Source: Ooceraea biroi (lineage: Eukaryota; Arthropoda; Insecta; Hymenoptera; Formicidae). From it: a stretch of 64,000 nucleotides of DNA. Below the pieces are notes generated by a model. That model did no database searches. It was not told the DNA's origin and saw only the letters and a program-made list of their open reading frames with translations. This document shows, in pieces, positions 43,351 through 57,600 of this stretch; position 1 is the stretch's first letter; the number at the start of each line of letters is the position of its first letter. A program made the translations under genes and the position numbers. The DNA is taken from the NCBI RefSeq assembly GCF_003672135.1, contig NC_039514.1, forward strand, positions 14,869,787-14,933,786, read 5' to 3'.

Positions 43351-46300
43351 CATGCTAATACTGGAGGAAAAGAGGCCAGTATTACAGCAAGATCTGATTT
43401 TGATCGCGACTTTTCCGCTCGGATTCGTTTTGGCATTCCTCGCGAGTCGGCCACCGGGTACAATTAACGAATCCAACCGTCTGGCCGGCTCCTGTTGTCC
43501 TTAGTGTGAACTTTACAAGACTTATATAATGCATGCGTAAGAAGAATGGACCACCCATGTAGAGAGTTCTCTCTCGACTCGGCCTCGAGTGCCTCTCCGG
43601 GGTTGCGCGCGCGGACGAAGCACTCCATCAGAAGAAGTAGTCGGCCGGACAGCATACCGGGTAGAAAATGACACCAGTCTCGAGATGCACATCTCGTATC
43701 GGCCGAATCGAACTCTCAAACGCGTTTCGGACACGAAAAACGCACCTTCCAATCCGCGTGTTCGCGAAATTACGAAAACAACTGCGGTAAGCGAATTTTG
43801 ATTTCATCGCGTGAATAAAACACGCTCATTTCGGCCGGCATCCTCGTTGAAAATTTTACCTGCAACATAATAGAATAATAGTATTATAGCGATAAAATTA
43901 TTTAGGAACGCATATCTATGATTGCAATGGTTAATGTTAGCAACAAGTTACAAAATTATGAATATATCGACATATAAATAATCGCCATGATATTCCGGAT
44001 ATAAAGTTTTTTAGGAATCTCCAGACATAGCATTTCCGCCGAAGGACAGAGCCGCGTTTTGGGAGCCACCGCGTTTGCTGAACGTGAAGATTCTCGCTAT
44101 TCCCCGCGCACAATTTTCGAAACACGTTGTATAACGCGGACCCGTAGAAAGCACATCTGAATAACGAGACGAGTGCTGCTGCTCCCTCAAGAAGAGCGGC
44201 GGAGGTCGAAGATTTCAGGTCACTACGTCTCGAGAGCATAATGCATCGCAGCGAGGGAAAGAGTTGTGTAAACGAACTTTCATGAACTTCCGAAAGTCGT
44301 CGCTTTTTCGCGTCTTCCCTGTCGTTCCCATCCGCGGGACGATCCTTTTGTGCGCTCGCGTGTAGCGCACGCAGTTTGTTCAAATAACAATACCAACCGG
44401 GGTTCGTAAATTCGCGTGGGCAATGAACGAAAGGATCGCGCTGTCTAACATAACTGAGACTTTATCTCAACGAATCCAACTGTGAATCCCGACATTCAAT
44501 AATAGAATGACAAAATTAATAAATCCTTTTTATTATTGACCAACACTGGTTATACAATTGATGATCATGTACACAACGTTTCGACTGTTGGTTTTGGTTC
44601 ATTTCAAGTGTGAAAAACTATTATATTGTATCACAAGTAATTTTCTAAAAATATAAAATTCGATGTATATTTATATTATATTATATTATAAATTCTTATG
44701 AAAGAAAATAATTAGGAAAATAATAACTAACTTACTGACTGAAAAGGACCTATGTATTAAAGAGTCAGATACAGATTTTCAAGGAGCACGTCAGCAAACA
44801 TCTGATGAAAACGAGATACTGATAGATAAGTACTGTATATTTTTCAAAATACTATCGCCGAATAGAACGAGCTATGTGTGTTTCAAAATAGTGTCATATA
44901 CATATGGCAAGTTTTCGATATCTTTTTGTAGATTGATCGAGTTATTATTACTTTTGATATAAATCATTTCAGCGATTTCTCTTTTTTACAATGATTTTCG
45001 TGAATGACAAAATCTTCGAGACACTGATAAAACCGTATGTGTTTGATTTTAGCGTGATTTTGGAAAGTAATTTTATAATATTTTTAATATATATTAATAA
45101 TAAATATTTAAAGATTTTTATTGTGCATCGCTACCATTTATGCCATTCGTCTGTCGTCGTCTCGTTAGTAAGCGATTGTCTGATAATGCACTATTATGTT
45201 TCATTCAATCTATACAAGTGAATCCCAATTTTTTCTCAAACAGGTATAGCTTTCGAGTACGTGGAATCCGAAATGTGTGTGGTCTTCAGAAAGTGTTAAT
45301 CGCGTAGCTTGCTACTGTGTTGCTTCGAACCGGCCCTTCAATTAGTATGTACCACACACGTTTCGAATCACGTGATACGTGGCGTCTCAGCCTCATCAGA
45401 CTTGTTCACAATCCTACGATGAAATTTCTAGGAGAACGAGAAATCTCTTCGGTGTATAACATGACAACGCGAGATTTGCAAAGTTATTTAACAGCGTCCA
45501 TTACAAAAAGTTTCGACACTGTTTATGAAATAATGAAAAAAAGATTCCGATTTGTGACACAATTGTAATATTTATCGCATGAGCATGATACGAACCACAT
45601 GAAATTTTTATTTGCTTCGTAATTTAAATGTTTTACGATATTTTTTTACAATTTTATAAGAATTGCTCTGCAGTAATATATTTTCTGAACATTGCTCCGC
45701 AATATTCTTGAACAAATTAATTTGATAAACTTAATATAGCAAAGCTTATGTATCTCTCGCATAGTTCATATATGTATATTTCGCGGAATTCTTAATTTTA
45801 CAACATTATATACTATAAACGTTAAAACATTTATCACTCACGCGTAATAAAGTCTCCTAATGTCTACCATCATCTATCGACAAAATTAACCGTTTGAAAA
45901 TTTTTACAGAACTCTCGCTGGTTACATCCTGATTAACGGACGACCAGATTTACACAACTTGAGACGGAATGAAGAACGGAAATAAAAAGCGAAATAAAAT
46001 CAACACGTAAATAAAATCGACGCAAATCTGATTCGCCACTGAAAAGAATTAGAAGAAGGAAACAGGATACATCATGAAAATGTTCAAGCTCCAAATTAAA
46101 GTTCCAAAAATGTATGTAAAATTGTTTTTATTCTTTAAACTCAAATAAAAGTTTGTTTTGCTATTAGTGATCTCAACTAAGCTGACAATGCAGATTGTGA
46201 GTAGTAGATCTTGCTTCATGAACCGCGATCGCTGTTTAGTGGTATTTTACGATTTGGAAATTAATCCTGCCTACAAATGTTTACGAAATGTTTAATAGTC
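43351..46300. other. Intergenic or intronic DNA, no supported gene
   Basis: GC-richer patches (43400-43860, 44030-44400) alternate with AT-rich DNA. Frames at 43937-44383 (minus) and 45317-45568 (plus) have no domain, signal peptide or repeat. I do not call them. Confidence 0.4.
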
Positions 46301-47480
46301 AGTGTCGTACATCATGAGAATTTTATTAGCCGCTTTGCACGCGAGAACAGCCCGGACGAGGATGAACATCGAGGCGGCGAAATCGCCGTGGATTCCAATG
46401 CCGGATAAACTCCTTAATCAAACAGCGGAGCCAATCGTGCGCAAATCGTCTGAATGAGCTTGCTTTTTTGTTATAGTTTACCGGCCGGGCACCTGTCGCA
46501 TGTGTGCGCAAAGGGGTGTGGATTCAGAGATGGAGAGTGTCAGTGAGAAAGAGAGAGGGAACGAAGAGAGAGACGGGGAACGGAAGAGGAAAAGAGACAC
46601 AGAGAACGAAGCGGCGAGGTGGAGGTAGAAGTGCACGCCGAGGAGGGTGGGAGGGATAGAGGGTGAACGGAGGAACACGTGGTTCTATTTGCAAAAACAA
46701 AGTTTGCGCGGGACAAACACGGGCAGACACTAGCCGGTCTAGTCGACTTCGGGGTCAAAAGCGCAACAAAGACTCAATTGCATTCAGTTCTCACCCGCGC
46801 GCGTGGTATTCTCTTTTTTCTGACCCAGTTTTCGCCGCACGACCACTAATCGAATGATAAAACGCCGTGGAACGTCGTCGACGAGCATGTGAACTTGGTT
46901 TTCGGACATCGGAGATATGTATGAGATTATTGTGCAAAATTATATTCAATGATGACTCTTGGTGAAACTCTTAACATTTAAGTTAATTGAAAAAAAATAA
47001 TTATATCATAAAAAAATATCTGCGATCAGATAAAGCAATTTGGAATAAATGGAACATCGCAATATACGTCTAACGAAACAATTATAAAAGTTTAAAAGTC
47101 TTTTTTGTAATCATTAGTAAGCAAATAGTCTCTTTCTCTTTCAATATATGTGATATTGTAATTATTATATAATAACACATAGTAATAATAATAATATATT
47201 ATATGATATTTATTTAAGTAAAATAGTCTCCTTTATAATAATTAGCTTGAGATAATATTGTATTAATTTTTTCAATAAAATCATTAAATTGTTATACATG
47301 TTGGCAATATTATCGGAAATTGAAGTTTGCAATTTACTAAGAAATTAATTATTCATGTACATTCATGTACATACAAGCATAGTTTCGATAGACAATCATC
47401 GAGAAGTCATCTCATTTGTTCTTAACTCTGACGCTTACCCTTTCGTCAAACACTCTTCACGTTATCACAATATTGTTATC
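46301..47480. other. Mixed-composition region, no gene
   Basis: 46310-46860 is GC-rich with a purine-rich tract (about 46525-46670). 46861-47480 is AT-rich. Nothing is recognised. Confidence 0.4.
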
Positions 47481-47500
47481 GACTGCGCGGGAGTATCATA

Positions 47501-47596
47501 ATGGATCTCAAACACTCGATTGCTCATTTCAATCAACATCGTATACGCTATCCCGAAATATCTAGTGAAGCACATTCCGCAAGAAGATTTCATAAA
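47501..47596 (+). other. Candidate short coding exon or open frame (weak)
   Basis: An ATG at 47501 opens 32 codons (MDLKHSIAHFNQHRIRYPEI and onward) of protein-like composition ending CATAAA immediately before GTATGT, a good splice donor. It could be a first coding exon of a gene to the right. I found no matching acceptor or downstream exon, no family is recognised, and chance is quite possible. Confidence 0.15.
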
Positions 47597-47870
47597 GTAT
47601 GTACTACAGAGTTTTTCTTGTTCCATCTCTTTTTTTCTACACGGTTTTACATGTCTAAAGTATTTTTATTACATTTCTATATAAAATCAAATATGCGTAT
47701 AAAATAACAGTTTATATGTATATTTTCACACATGTCATATTACTCCAACAAAACAAAATAAAAGCCAATAAAATTTAGTATTTTTAAAAGAAGTTGTCTG
47801 CATTATTGTTAACATTTTTAAGAAAGAATTTACATTTTAACCCGTCTTTTTCAGATCTCAAAGTATACGA

Positions 47871-49560
47871 GTCTTAGAACATGTAGACCCTGTGAGATAC
47901 GTGTGACTCGACGGCAGGGGCCGAGGACCCAAGATTCTCGAAGCGGAACGTCATCATTGCATTACCGGGAAATTTCGACGCGCCTTCGTAAGAGCGTAAC
48001 GTCTTCAGGGTCGTCGTGCGAAAACGCGATTCGAAGCGGGATGAACGAGAAAGGGTTGGCGAACGCGGGGATGGATGCGTTGACGAGACGAAGGCGACGG
48101 TGGCGGTAACGGCGGCGACGACGGTGGCGGCGGTGGTGGTTGACGGTGGTGGTGTATGCCGCGACAAATATTTGCCTGTCAACACAGAGAGGCTCGCGCT
48201 ACCATCCCGCTCTATCTCTGTGCGCGCCGCAAACGACATGCATAGCCGAGGGAGGAACGTTTGACGAGAGGTGCAGGAGGACGGGAACCAAACGAATCAT
48301 AAAAGGGCCCGATTGAGAGACAAAGCGGAACGAGGGGGGCAATGACGCGCGATAAGAACACGGAGGACTCGATTGCCAGCGTTCCGACCCGATCATGACA
48401 GTTTGTCAGCGTACTATCGCGTTGCAATGGGCTGGCTAATGATCAAGGGCGGTTTAACACGTGGTACCTACTTTGCTTTGCCAAGTACTGTTTACTGCAC
48501 GAATATGATTAGGGCTCTAATCTAAACTAGGTCATTGATAATTATGGCGGTGCAGAAAGATTCTTTGACATGATGCATGACATACACGGTTTCCAGCTGC
48601 TCACGCAACGCTCACGCTCGGTTCAGTGACGGGAGAGGAAAGTATCCGTGTAGGAAACGAGTCTCTTCATTCACGTAGACCTTTTCAGGAGAGAAGAAGA
48701 GCGATCAACACGCGGACGAGAGAGGAGAGGAAGGTGGACGCGGGGGATAAAGGGATGGGAGGGAAGGAGAGGCCAGAGAAAACGATGGCCACCTACGATC
48801 CGTTCCTCGTCCGCTCGTTCATTCACTTACTCACTCTCCTCTCTCGTTTCTATTCTCTCTCCTCTCTGTGTGCTTTTAATTTACCGGGCGGCAGGCAAAT
48901 GTTTGCGCCACTCCCCCTCGATCGTACAACCCATCTCTCTCCCACTGTTCTTCTTCCTTCTCCACCTTCGAGCCTCCAGTCACCACTTCCTATTCCCTTC
49001 GCCATCCGCCCCTCTCTCGCGGCCGTTTTGCACCCTTCTCTGCCACCCCTCTGTCGAGAATCCCTTACCCCCTTCTTCATCGTCCCGGATATATTGACTG
49101 ACTCTGACCATCGAGAATCTCCCGTGAAAGAAAGAAAGAAAGAGAGAGAGAGAACGAGTAGAGAATCCATCGCCAATGGTAATCTAGGTAATATGCCGAG
49201 GTCACTTATCGAGGAATCACCGTGTATGTCGGCTGGGATGAGAAGGAAGAAAATCGAACGGACCGATCGGCCGGTCGCGGTTTTTATTAATCGCGTATTA
49301 ACGGAATGTGTGCGAAATGTGCATCGACACGGCGATGAAAATGTTGATACTGGGTGACGTACGCTGTAGCCGGCAAAAAGCTGCAAAAAGAAACGACGAG
49401 AACGAAAAAAAAGCACAAGAGAGAGAAAGAAAAAGAGGGATAAAGGAGAAGGGAGAAATATGATAACGATAGAGAAATGTTTGACTTCGTCGCGAAAGGA
49501 GTTACGCTGCCGATTATACTTTTTACTAGAAATGGTTTTAACATTTCGCTTGCACACTTT
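47871..49560. other. GC-rich interval with triplet and pyrimidine repeats
   Basis: 48088-48156 is a GGC/GGT/GAC-rich triplet stretch. 48790-49100 is pyrimidine-rich and 49120-49160 and 49380-49460 are purine-rich. Long open frames on both strands here (for example 48626-49357) are low-complexity and overlap one another. I call no gene. Confidence 0.45.
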
Positions 49561-50138
49561 TCTACATGTTAATCATCTATTTCTCAAGCTTACTTTTCCG
49601 TCGTAAAATAATTTTTGCAGAAAGTTAGTTAGGTATTCGCTTCGTAACAATAAAGATTACAAATACCGGAAGCCGAACGGAATTGGACGAGATTAGACAA
49701 AACCGGTCGTCCCGAAATCCGGATCCCCCATATTACGATACGCAAACCGTAGTAACGAGGTACGTTGAATCGAAGAATCGTCGCGGTCGCGAATTTCGGT
49801 CGCACGCGCGCTCGAGTTTCACTTGTGGCTTTTAATAAATGGCATAAAAACGAGATCAAATATTTAATCGGGAAATATTTGAGTGCCTATTATTACTGGG
49901 TAGTGGCGCGGCATAGATACCCGGTGCGGCAACCCCATGGTGCCTCCGCCACGCCATTCCGTTTATGCCTGGCAAATATACATAGTTGTTCGCGTTAGAT
50001 ACATAGACATCCGCGCGCCGATTTAAAGCGAGACACCGCCGGGCAAGCTCTACTTTCCGCTCGTCCTTTTTCGCTCGTAACCAGTCCCCCGTCGTCGTTA
50101 CTTCGCAAAGATACTCTGGCTAATTATAGTGTTTGGGG
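49561..50138. other. Mixed-composition DNA, no gene
   Basis: GC-rich from about 49660 to 50100 with no recognised feature. Stretches such as GTAACCAGTCCCCCGTCGTC may be conserved non-coding DNA, but that cannot be judged from one sequence. Confidence 0.35.
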
Positions 50139-50279
50139 ATGGAATTGAATAATGCATTGGCCGATCGAGCTGGAAAATTTTTCAAGAACGAAATTCCCGA
50201 CTTTACAAATGACGACGATAACCCAATAGCAATCGCAGCTTCTGACTTATTTAATAAATATTTAATAGATATCGATTAA
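50139..50279 (+). other. 46-codon open frame, candidate small ORF (weak)
   Basis: ATG to TAA encoding 46 aa (begins MELNNALADRAGKFFKNEIP, ends YLIDID), acidic overall and of plausible protein composition. It lies between GC-rich and AT-rich DNA. No signal peptide, membrane segment or known motif. Could be chance. Confidence 0.15.
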
Positions 50280-52740
50280 AAAAAAGCATTTATAATAAAA
50301 TTTAAAAATGCGTTTCTATTAACGAAGGATGATATAAAATGCATCTTCTTTCTGACAGTTAATAAAAGAAACAAAGTTATCAACATCTTCATATGTATCT
50401 GTGGATTCTCTCCATCATATATGTACAATAATCTCGTATACCGAAAACTCTTAAAATGACTGCAAGATATTTCGAACAAGATTTTACATTATTTTTACAT
50501 TATTTTTATATAATCATTTTGTACATAGTCAGTGTAATTATTAATACATCATTATTAGCAAGATATATTATCGAGGGTTAATATCATGTGTCGGCTCTGG
50601 CGCGTATATTTCATGTTCTGCCCAATAAATCATAATTAAATATATTAACATAATAATTTCATTTATCGAGTTTTCATTAATATTACCAAGTTTATAATTT
50701 TATAATTCAATCGGCGCTTTTAACGAGTGTGGCGTCCGCCGACCACCAACACAATCTCGAAGCACAAGCTCCCATACTCCCACCGTCGCTTCTTCCTTTT
50801 TTTTCATGTTGTTCGCGTAAGGGTAGCGTCGCGGCGTAACCTGGGAGATGCCAACCGAGCAAAATATTTGAGCTGGGCAAATGAAACAGGACCGTCCGTG
50901 GGGCGTCCGTGTCGCGTGGGAACTCAAAAGATTCCGTCGCGAGTGGTTTACACACATCATGGGGTAGGAGGACACGAAGAAGCAAATAAATTAGACGACC
51001 GGCCCCGTGCAATTAATGCTCGCGGACGCGTCCACGTCCACGCGGCCGGAGCACACACGTAATACAAGTAAGGCAACCCCCCGTAGCACCCCACGGGGTA
51101 CACGGTTACTACAGGTGAGGCGCGCAATTACGCGTCGCCTTCACACGCCAGTGTCCTGATATACGGCGCCTAATGAGGGTGGTCCTTCACGTTTGACCCT
51201 CTTCTTTCCCGCGGTGGCCACGTGACCGGAAGCGAGACGACGGACATCGAGGACATCGCACACACGTGTAACGACGGCGTTTTCGTTGTTATAATAATTA
51301 ATGACGGTGTCAAAGCGCGACGCTTCTTCATTTCGACATTACGCCTAATTGGAAGGGCTAATCAATCTTTAATTAATTAATTGATTGATTGTAAACCGTA
51401 AATCTAATTCAGTAAATGTTTGGAAGTAGTACATTTACCTCTAATTCTATATGCAATTTATTCCATACAGAACTCGAAGAAGATCACAACCAGTGATCCA
51501 AACGGTTTCAAACTCACATTTGTGCGCGTTTTTTGGACTAGGAACACCGTGACATCAGGACCATAATCCAGTACGGGCACATCCAATATACGTGAACGAG
51601 CTCAAAGCTAACACGCGTATAATTACATCGCGCCGATGATCATAACCGGCGGCTCGAGTGAACCGAAAAACAAATAGCGCAGCACTTTTTCGCGCCACTC
51701 TACGCACAGTCCCGAGTACATACACGTACATACACATTCACGTCGTAGCGGCGACGCGACGGTTCGTAACTGCGTGTGCGTGTAATTTGCGCCGCGCGAC
51801 TGCACAAACTCCCTCTCTTTCTCTCTTGCTCTCTCTAGCTCTCTCCGTCTCTCGTAGCGACAACGACGGTGTAAATCACGTCCCCCGTAGCCGGGTTTAT
51901 TAGCGACCCGGGCGACTGGCAATATTTGTTCTACAATAGCACGTGATACCGAGGGGGGCAGGACGAACGAAGGAGCCGGAGCACACAGCGAAAACGGCGG
52001 CTTAAAGATCTTCCACCTCCTCCCGCCTCCACCAAAAGTCTCGCACAACCGTGCAATAACTGTCGCGCTGTGTGTTAAGCGGAATTATGCCCCAATAAAG
52101 AGAAGACCCCCGGGGGGAAGTCCTCGTCGTGCTTAGGCCGGCAGATAAAGCACGTTTACCGCAGGATCCATCCCACCCTGACTCGCCTAATGACGCTAAA
52201 TGCCGACGGAAGACAATCTTTGCGCCGACTACGCGAGTACTACTTTGTCTTACTTGCAATTACTTAACGCTTCTTGTCTGTAAAATTAAATGTTCCGATG
52301 CTGCTGCTGTTGCCTTTTATAAGCCTGCAGCTTTCTGATCATATCGCGGAAGAGAATTATATCACTCCTCGGTGAGTGCATGTGCACAAGGATCGTCCTG
52401 GTGATGGTTCTGGAAATGCCTGATAGATCGGATTGAAAATGTTGCGGCTACAATGGTCAGTTCCTTTACGAGAAGATGAGAGGTCCGCGGGAAGGAGCGG
52501 AAAATCTCCGAAGTTGAACGTCGGATACCAGAAGGCGGATGATTGTACGGTGTCTTTGAAGCGGATTGAATTCGCTCTCGAAAGGGTAAAGTTGAGAGGA
52601 AAGCAGAGTAAAGTAGGAGGAGAAGAAGGGGTAGGAGGGCAAGCGGACGAGGGATGGTGGTACGGTGATAGAAAGGGCCGAGCGAGCGAACAGTAAAGCC
52701 ACCCTTTGAAGCGGACTGGTTAGAAGATGAATTCGAACGC
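50280..52740. other. AT-rich then GC-rich intergenic DNA, no gene
   Basis: 50280-50700 is AT-rich. 50701-52740 is CpG-containing with overlapping open frames in several registers (for example 50727-51062 and 51623-52048) that lack domains. A short IR-like TTAATTAATTAATTGATTGATTG lies at about 51370. Confidence 0.4.
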
Positions 52741-52744
52741 TCTT

Positions 52745-52764
52745 TCTCTCTCTCTCTCTCTCTC
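52745..52764. repeat. (CT)n microsatellite
   Basis: About ten CT units followed by a purine-rich stretch to about 52830. Confidence 0.85.
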
Positions 52765-54543
52765 CCTCGTTCTCTTCCTCCTCTTCATGAAAGAGAGTAC
52801 GAAGAGGGCGAGGGAGGGGGAGTGAGCGACTAAGCGCGCGCGGGGGATGGGTACAAACACGGAGATGGTAAAAGTTTATTAATTAGCTGGAATTAAGCGG
52901 CGGCTGGCCCGGTGTTCGTGAGAGCCGGCGAGGATTCCTCATCAAGGCAAAGGAGGGAGGGACACGGAAGCAAGAAATCGAGACGGGAGACAACCTCTAT
53001 TCCTCACCAGTAATCTCAGACCGACTAATCGACCGTCTTGATGTAATTCTCGATCTTTCAGATATAATTGCGACTTCGTTCGTCACTGAAGCAAGAATAA
53101 GATCTTACTCTGAGGAAAGAGAGAGAGAGAGAAAGAGAGTTATCATTAGCGCTCTCCTCTGAGACTGACTTTGCATAACTGACTTGTACAAAAATGATAT
53201 CATATTTGATAATTTAATCGCTTTTAATCAATTATTGTAATACAATAATTGTAATTATATTTACAAAGCTATATTTATTAAGTAACAGATGTATGATATA
53301 TGTCACGTGTAACTTGCAATCAAGTTGCATTTGTTTCTCACTGTATTATGCCAAATGATCGTTTCATCCATTTGATCGCAGGATCAAATTACAGGTGCAA
53401 CTAGATTCCGTGAAAGCACATCACGCATATGAGCGAGCCCCGGGCCTGATGATTCTCTTCCAATTACCTCATACGAGTGCCATTAAACGATCATTTGTCT
53501 CATTCGGTCGAGAGAGCCATGAGAATCGCTTGGTCGACCAGCGTTCTGCCTATTCATATTTAATTCACCCAGTACGTCAAGGGGTAGTTACGGACGCGTC
53601 GATCGTAGGGGTTCGCCACGGTTAAACGTGAGATATTATACCAAGTTTCCGGACGACTTCGCTCCATTGTCGGCGCATCATCGCCAATAATTGAGGGGGG
53701 GAGAACAAGGTAAACCACCATCCTCACTCGTTCACGAATTAGTATACCTCGAAACTCACGCACTATAGTTCAAGTATAAATCATAGTACTGACTTTTTAA
53801 ATTAGCGTTTCGTGTTCTTGCTAAACAAATATAATGTTTATATATTTAGCTTTTATAATAATTATTATTTATAATGATAATACTCTTTTTTGCCGCAAAA
53901 ATAAATGTTTTGTTACTATGATACTTTTTTATGATAAATCTTTACTATAAGTTTCTTATTTTACAAAAAGTTGTGATAACATCAGGTATAAAATTTATGA
54001 TTACTACTTAGTATTTTAATATTAAATCATTATTTAATATTATTCAAAACTGGATATACTAGTCTAGGAAAGTGACAAATTATCAAGCCTAAAGAATAAA
54101 AAATAAAATATATGATATAAACCAGAATATACACAGCAATCATAATCACTAGAATACCAAAGAAATGAGAAAATATAACACATTTCTCTTTTCTCCACTA
54201 GTCAACTTGCGCATTATCCAATTCGCAACAGACATTCAAGAGCAACCCTCGCAAATTGCACGTGCTGCAGTGTGTTTCGCCTTGGTGGCGCGACAGGGTA
54301 AGGCGAACGAGGACGAGAGACCTGCAGTCCCTCCTTTTCCAAACAAGAATTTGCACTCTCTTCGTTACGATGGCCAGGCGTCTCTGCAAACTGCGCGAAC
54401 GCTGCGATAAAGTAACGTGGAGTAACGCGGCGTATATATACACTGGGTGGGTGGGTGTATACATCCTGCTACTCTCCCCGTGGGCTCTCTCGTCCAACCC
54501 AGCAAGAGGCGAGACAGAATGAGAACGGAAAGAGAAACCGAGG

Positions 54544-54548
<5 letters not shown>
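52765..54548. other. No gene recognised
   Basis: GC-rich to about 53040, a short GA tract at about 53119-53140, AT-rich 53190-53330 and 53760-54150, GC-richer elsewhere. No supported coding region. Confidence 0.4.

Positions 54549-54604
<56 letters not shown>
54549..54604. repeat. (GA)n microsatellite
   Basis: A pure run of about 28 GA units in a longer purine-rich stretch to about 54640. Confidence 0.92.
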
Positions 54605-54606
<2 letters not shown>

Positions 54607-57600
54607 AGAGGGGGAGGGAAGAGAGAGAAAGATTTGCAGGCCCCGTGGGCTTGTTTGACTTTACTTGCAGCTATGTAATTGAATATTATACCAGGCTACC
54701 TCGCTGGAAGGGTTGGAAACTCTTACAGAAGGGTAGGGCTTGGAGGATCCAAATGGTGGACGAGAGATAGCCCAGGAAGCCGCTTGGAGGGGGCGCCTGA
54801 TGGAGTGGTTCGTAAGAGGAACCAGAAAATTAACTGAAAATCTCACGAAATCGCGAAGTACCCTCCGCTGTTCTGGTGAATGTGTTTACCCTTTATTATG
54901 CTCGCGCATCCTTTCCTTCGCGCGAGCCCTCGTTCTCTTCTATCGAAGCTATCAAATCCTTTTGAGTCGCCTTTGAATCCTCCGTTTCTCTCTCTCTCTC
55001 TCTCCCTTTCACCTTCTTTCGGTTCTTATAATTTTTGCACCGTTCTTGCATAAGCATGTTTTGTTTAAATAATGAACTGCATCACTACTAACTGCATCAA
55101 CCGTTCCGTTATTCTATTTTATTAAATAAAATTTTAAATTTTTTGTTTAGTATTTTTAAAAATTATTAAAAGTTTTAAAAAATTCGGCATTAAGCGATTA
55201 TATAGTTCTCTTAATATAATAATGATAATGAATTAATTAAAACACTTTTTTTTATTATGTTATATTCCAACACAAGAGTTAATGTTGCTGGAATTAAATG
55301 AGTAAGCTGTATGTTTCATAAATCACGCCTTCTTCAATACTGTATTGTAATACTATTTAATCGTTACGTTGAAGTTTATAACATCTTTAATCAGTGATAC
55401 GTAAACTATTGCACGGCATAGACATATAGATACAGCAAGGCAAATTTGCAAGTTAATTTTTGGCCGTTTATTCGATTTTCTAGCTCTTTCCAAAGTAAAT
55501 ATTTCCGGTTACGTGCTTTATTGAATATCACGCTTCACTATGTCAATTGTACGCGAGAATATTGTTTGAAATTACATTTAAAATATGTTGTATTATACAT
55601 ACTACAGTATATTATGTACACTACCGCTACCTACGACGCATCTTAGCGAGGAAATACACGTGCACACATATTAATCCCAATTTTGATAATTCTGCTTCAT
55701 TTATAGTTTATATTTCGGACATAATGCTAATGATAAAAGAGAAGATTAACTTGCCAACATATATTATTCATAATCAGATATCAAACAATTTTTCTCCGAT
55801 TATTCCTTAAGTAGCTAATAACTGATTCACCCTATCCTAACTATCGCATTAATGCCATTAATACTGCGCAAGTACCCTTCAACAAAATCGATTACAATCG
55901 ATTTCGAACATTATCGTCAAGTCACGTAATCCAGCAATTGCACAAAATTATGTTCTGATGTATAATATTTTATATAATAATTTATATAATAATTTAGAAA
56001 TAAAATAAAATAGATATTTATTAGTGACCAAGCTGGCAAGTACAGAATAATCAAGCACTAATAAATATCAATTATATAACTTTACTGGTGAATTGGAATT
56101 TTGTTGAGATAAAATAAAATAATTCTACAGTTAATTATATTATTATAACTGTTTAGTGGTTTAAATATTAAGCTCTATGCGATAGAAAATTAAAGGAATA
56201 ACGTGCTCCTTTTCATGCCGTATTTCTCGAACGATGTATCCGGATTGATTATTAAAAGTGCACCGTGTAAATTCGCCTTAAGAGGCACGGAGGAGACGAG
56301 AAAGCGCGCGACTCTGTTACTCTCTCTTTCTCCCTCTCTCTTTCTCTTTTCCTGCAACGAGAGGGGATGAATACACCGCGGGATGGTTGGTATACAGCGA
56401 ACCGGTATAGTGCGCCTTGCTGGTCGATGGTACGGCCCGTAACGCCCAGCTACTGCGCAACCAATGCGCGAGTCCACCATGTTTAGTGCCGCGAATTCGC
56501 TCTCACCCTCGCCGACGGGGTTCGTCACCCTCTCGTCTCCGCGATACTCCCTCCGGTATCCGAGCGCGCGGAGCAACCCTGCCGCCGTCGATCCTAACTC
56601 TGGTCCGGTCTCGTCCTCCACCGAGTCTTTCTTCCACCACCCTTGTCTCACCCCCTTCGTCCTCCCTGAATCCATCTCATACCTGGGCGCTATATAACGT
56701 ACAACAAATTCCCGTATACGCGTGGCTTCAAACCACATTATCAACCGCCCTCGCACAAGTCCTGCAGCTTCACCTCTTACCCCGCTCTACCCCGTAGATT
56801 CTATTTCATCCCTGTTTATCTCCCGCCGCGCTGATCGACCTGTACCGATCGCAGTCAAACGATGTGCTTTTAACGCATTTTTTTCGCAAGGCCTAGCCAC
56901 GATTGTGCTTTTGGCAGTCAAATTGCAGTGGATCATTAGCGAGATGAAAGGCTGCTGCAGTACATCCCCCACGCAAGCCTGTTAACCGCGACCGGGTCGT
57001 TTCGTCGCGATGCTGATTTTCTGTTTGTGTGCATCATGACCTGGCTTAAAAAATGAAAGGAATACATGCATGAGAAAATTATGTAAAAATCAATTAATAT
57101 AACATTTTCTAGTAAATGAGGTTTTAATATCTTAAGATTCATAAGTGTCACAATCTTGTAATTTGAGAAACCTACACAAGGCATTCCATAATAATTTAAT
57201 AATTGATAAATATCTGGTTTCGTCAAATTATGTTAAAATTAGTTGATTATTATATTATATATCAGTTAATAATTGACATTTGTCAAATATTAATTTTTTA
57301 AGTGAGAATTAAAGATAGAAAGAGAAAGTAAAGTTAAAGAATTAAAGAAAATTAAAGAATTAAAGAAAATTTCTTGTACAATTATTATCTCATCATGCAC
57401 ATGCAGATATGAATATAAAACGTAACTTTTTTTGTTTAGAAATTACATAATAATCCTTATGCTATTAATATTAGCATTATTATTATAAAATACTGCGATT
57501 TTGAATTTGCTAAATGTCATGCATGACCGAAACTGTTATAAGTTTTTATCAGAAAAGAAACGTTCAAACATAATAATAAAAGTTGTTCATTTTTTACGAA

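Noticed and set aside
48626..49357. 243-codon open frame on the plus strand, with an overlapping 235-codon frame on the minus strand
   Set aside because: Both are low-complexity products of pyrimidine- and purine-rich tracts, overlap each other and show no domain.
56190..56756. 188-codon minus-strand frame
   Set aside because: It overlaps two plus-strand frames of similar quality, has no recognisable domain, and part of it comes from a CT-rich tract.
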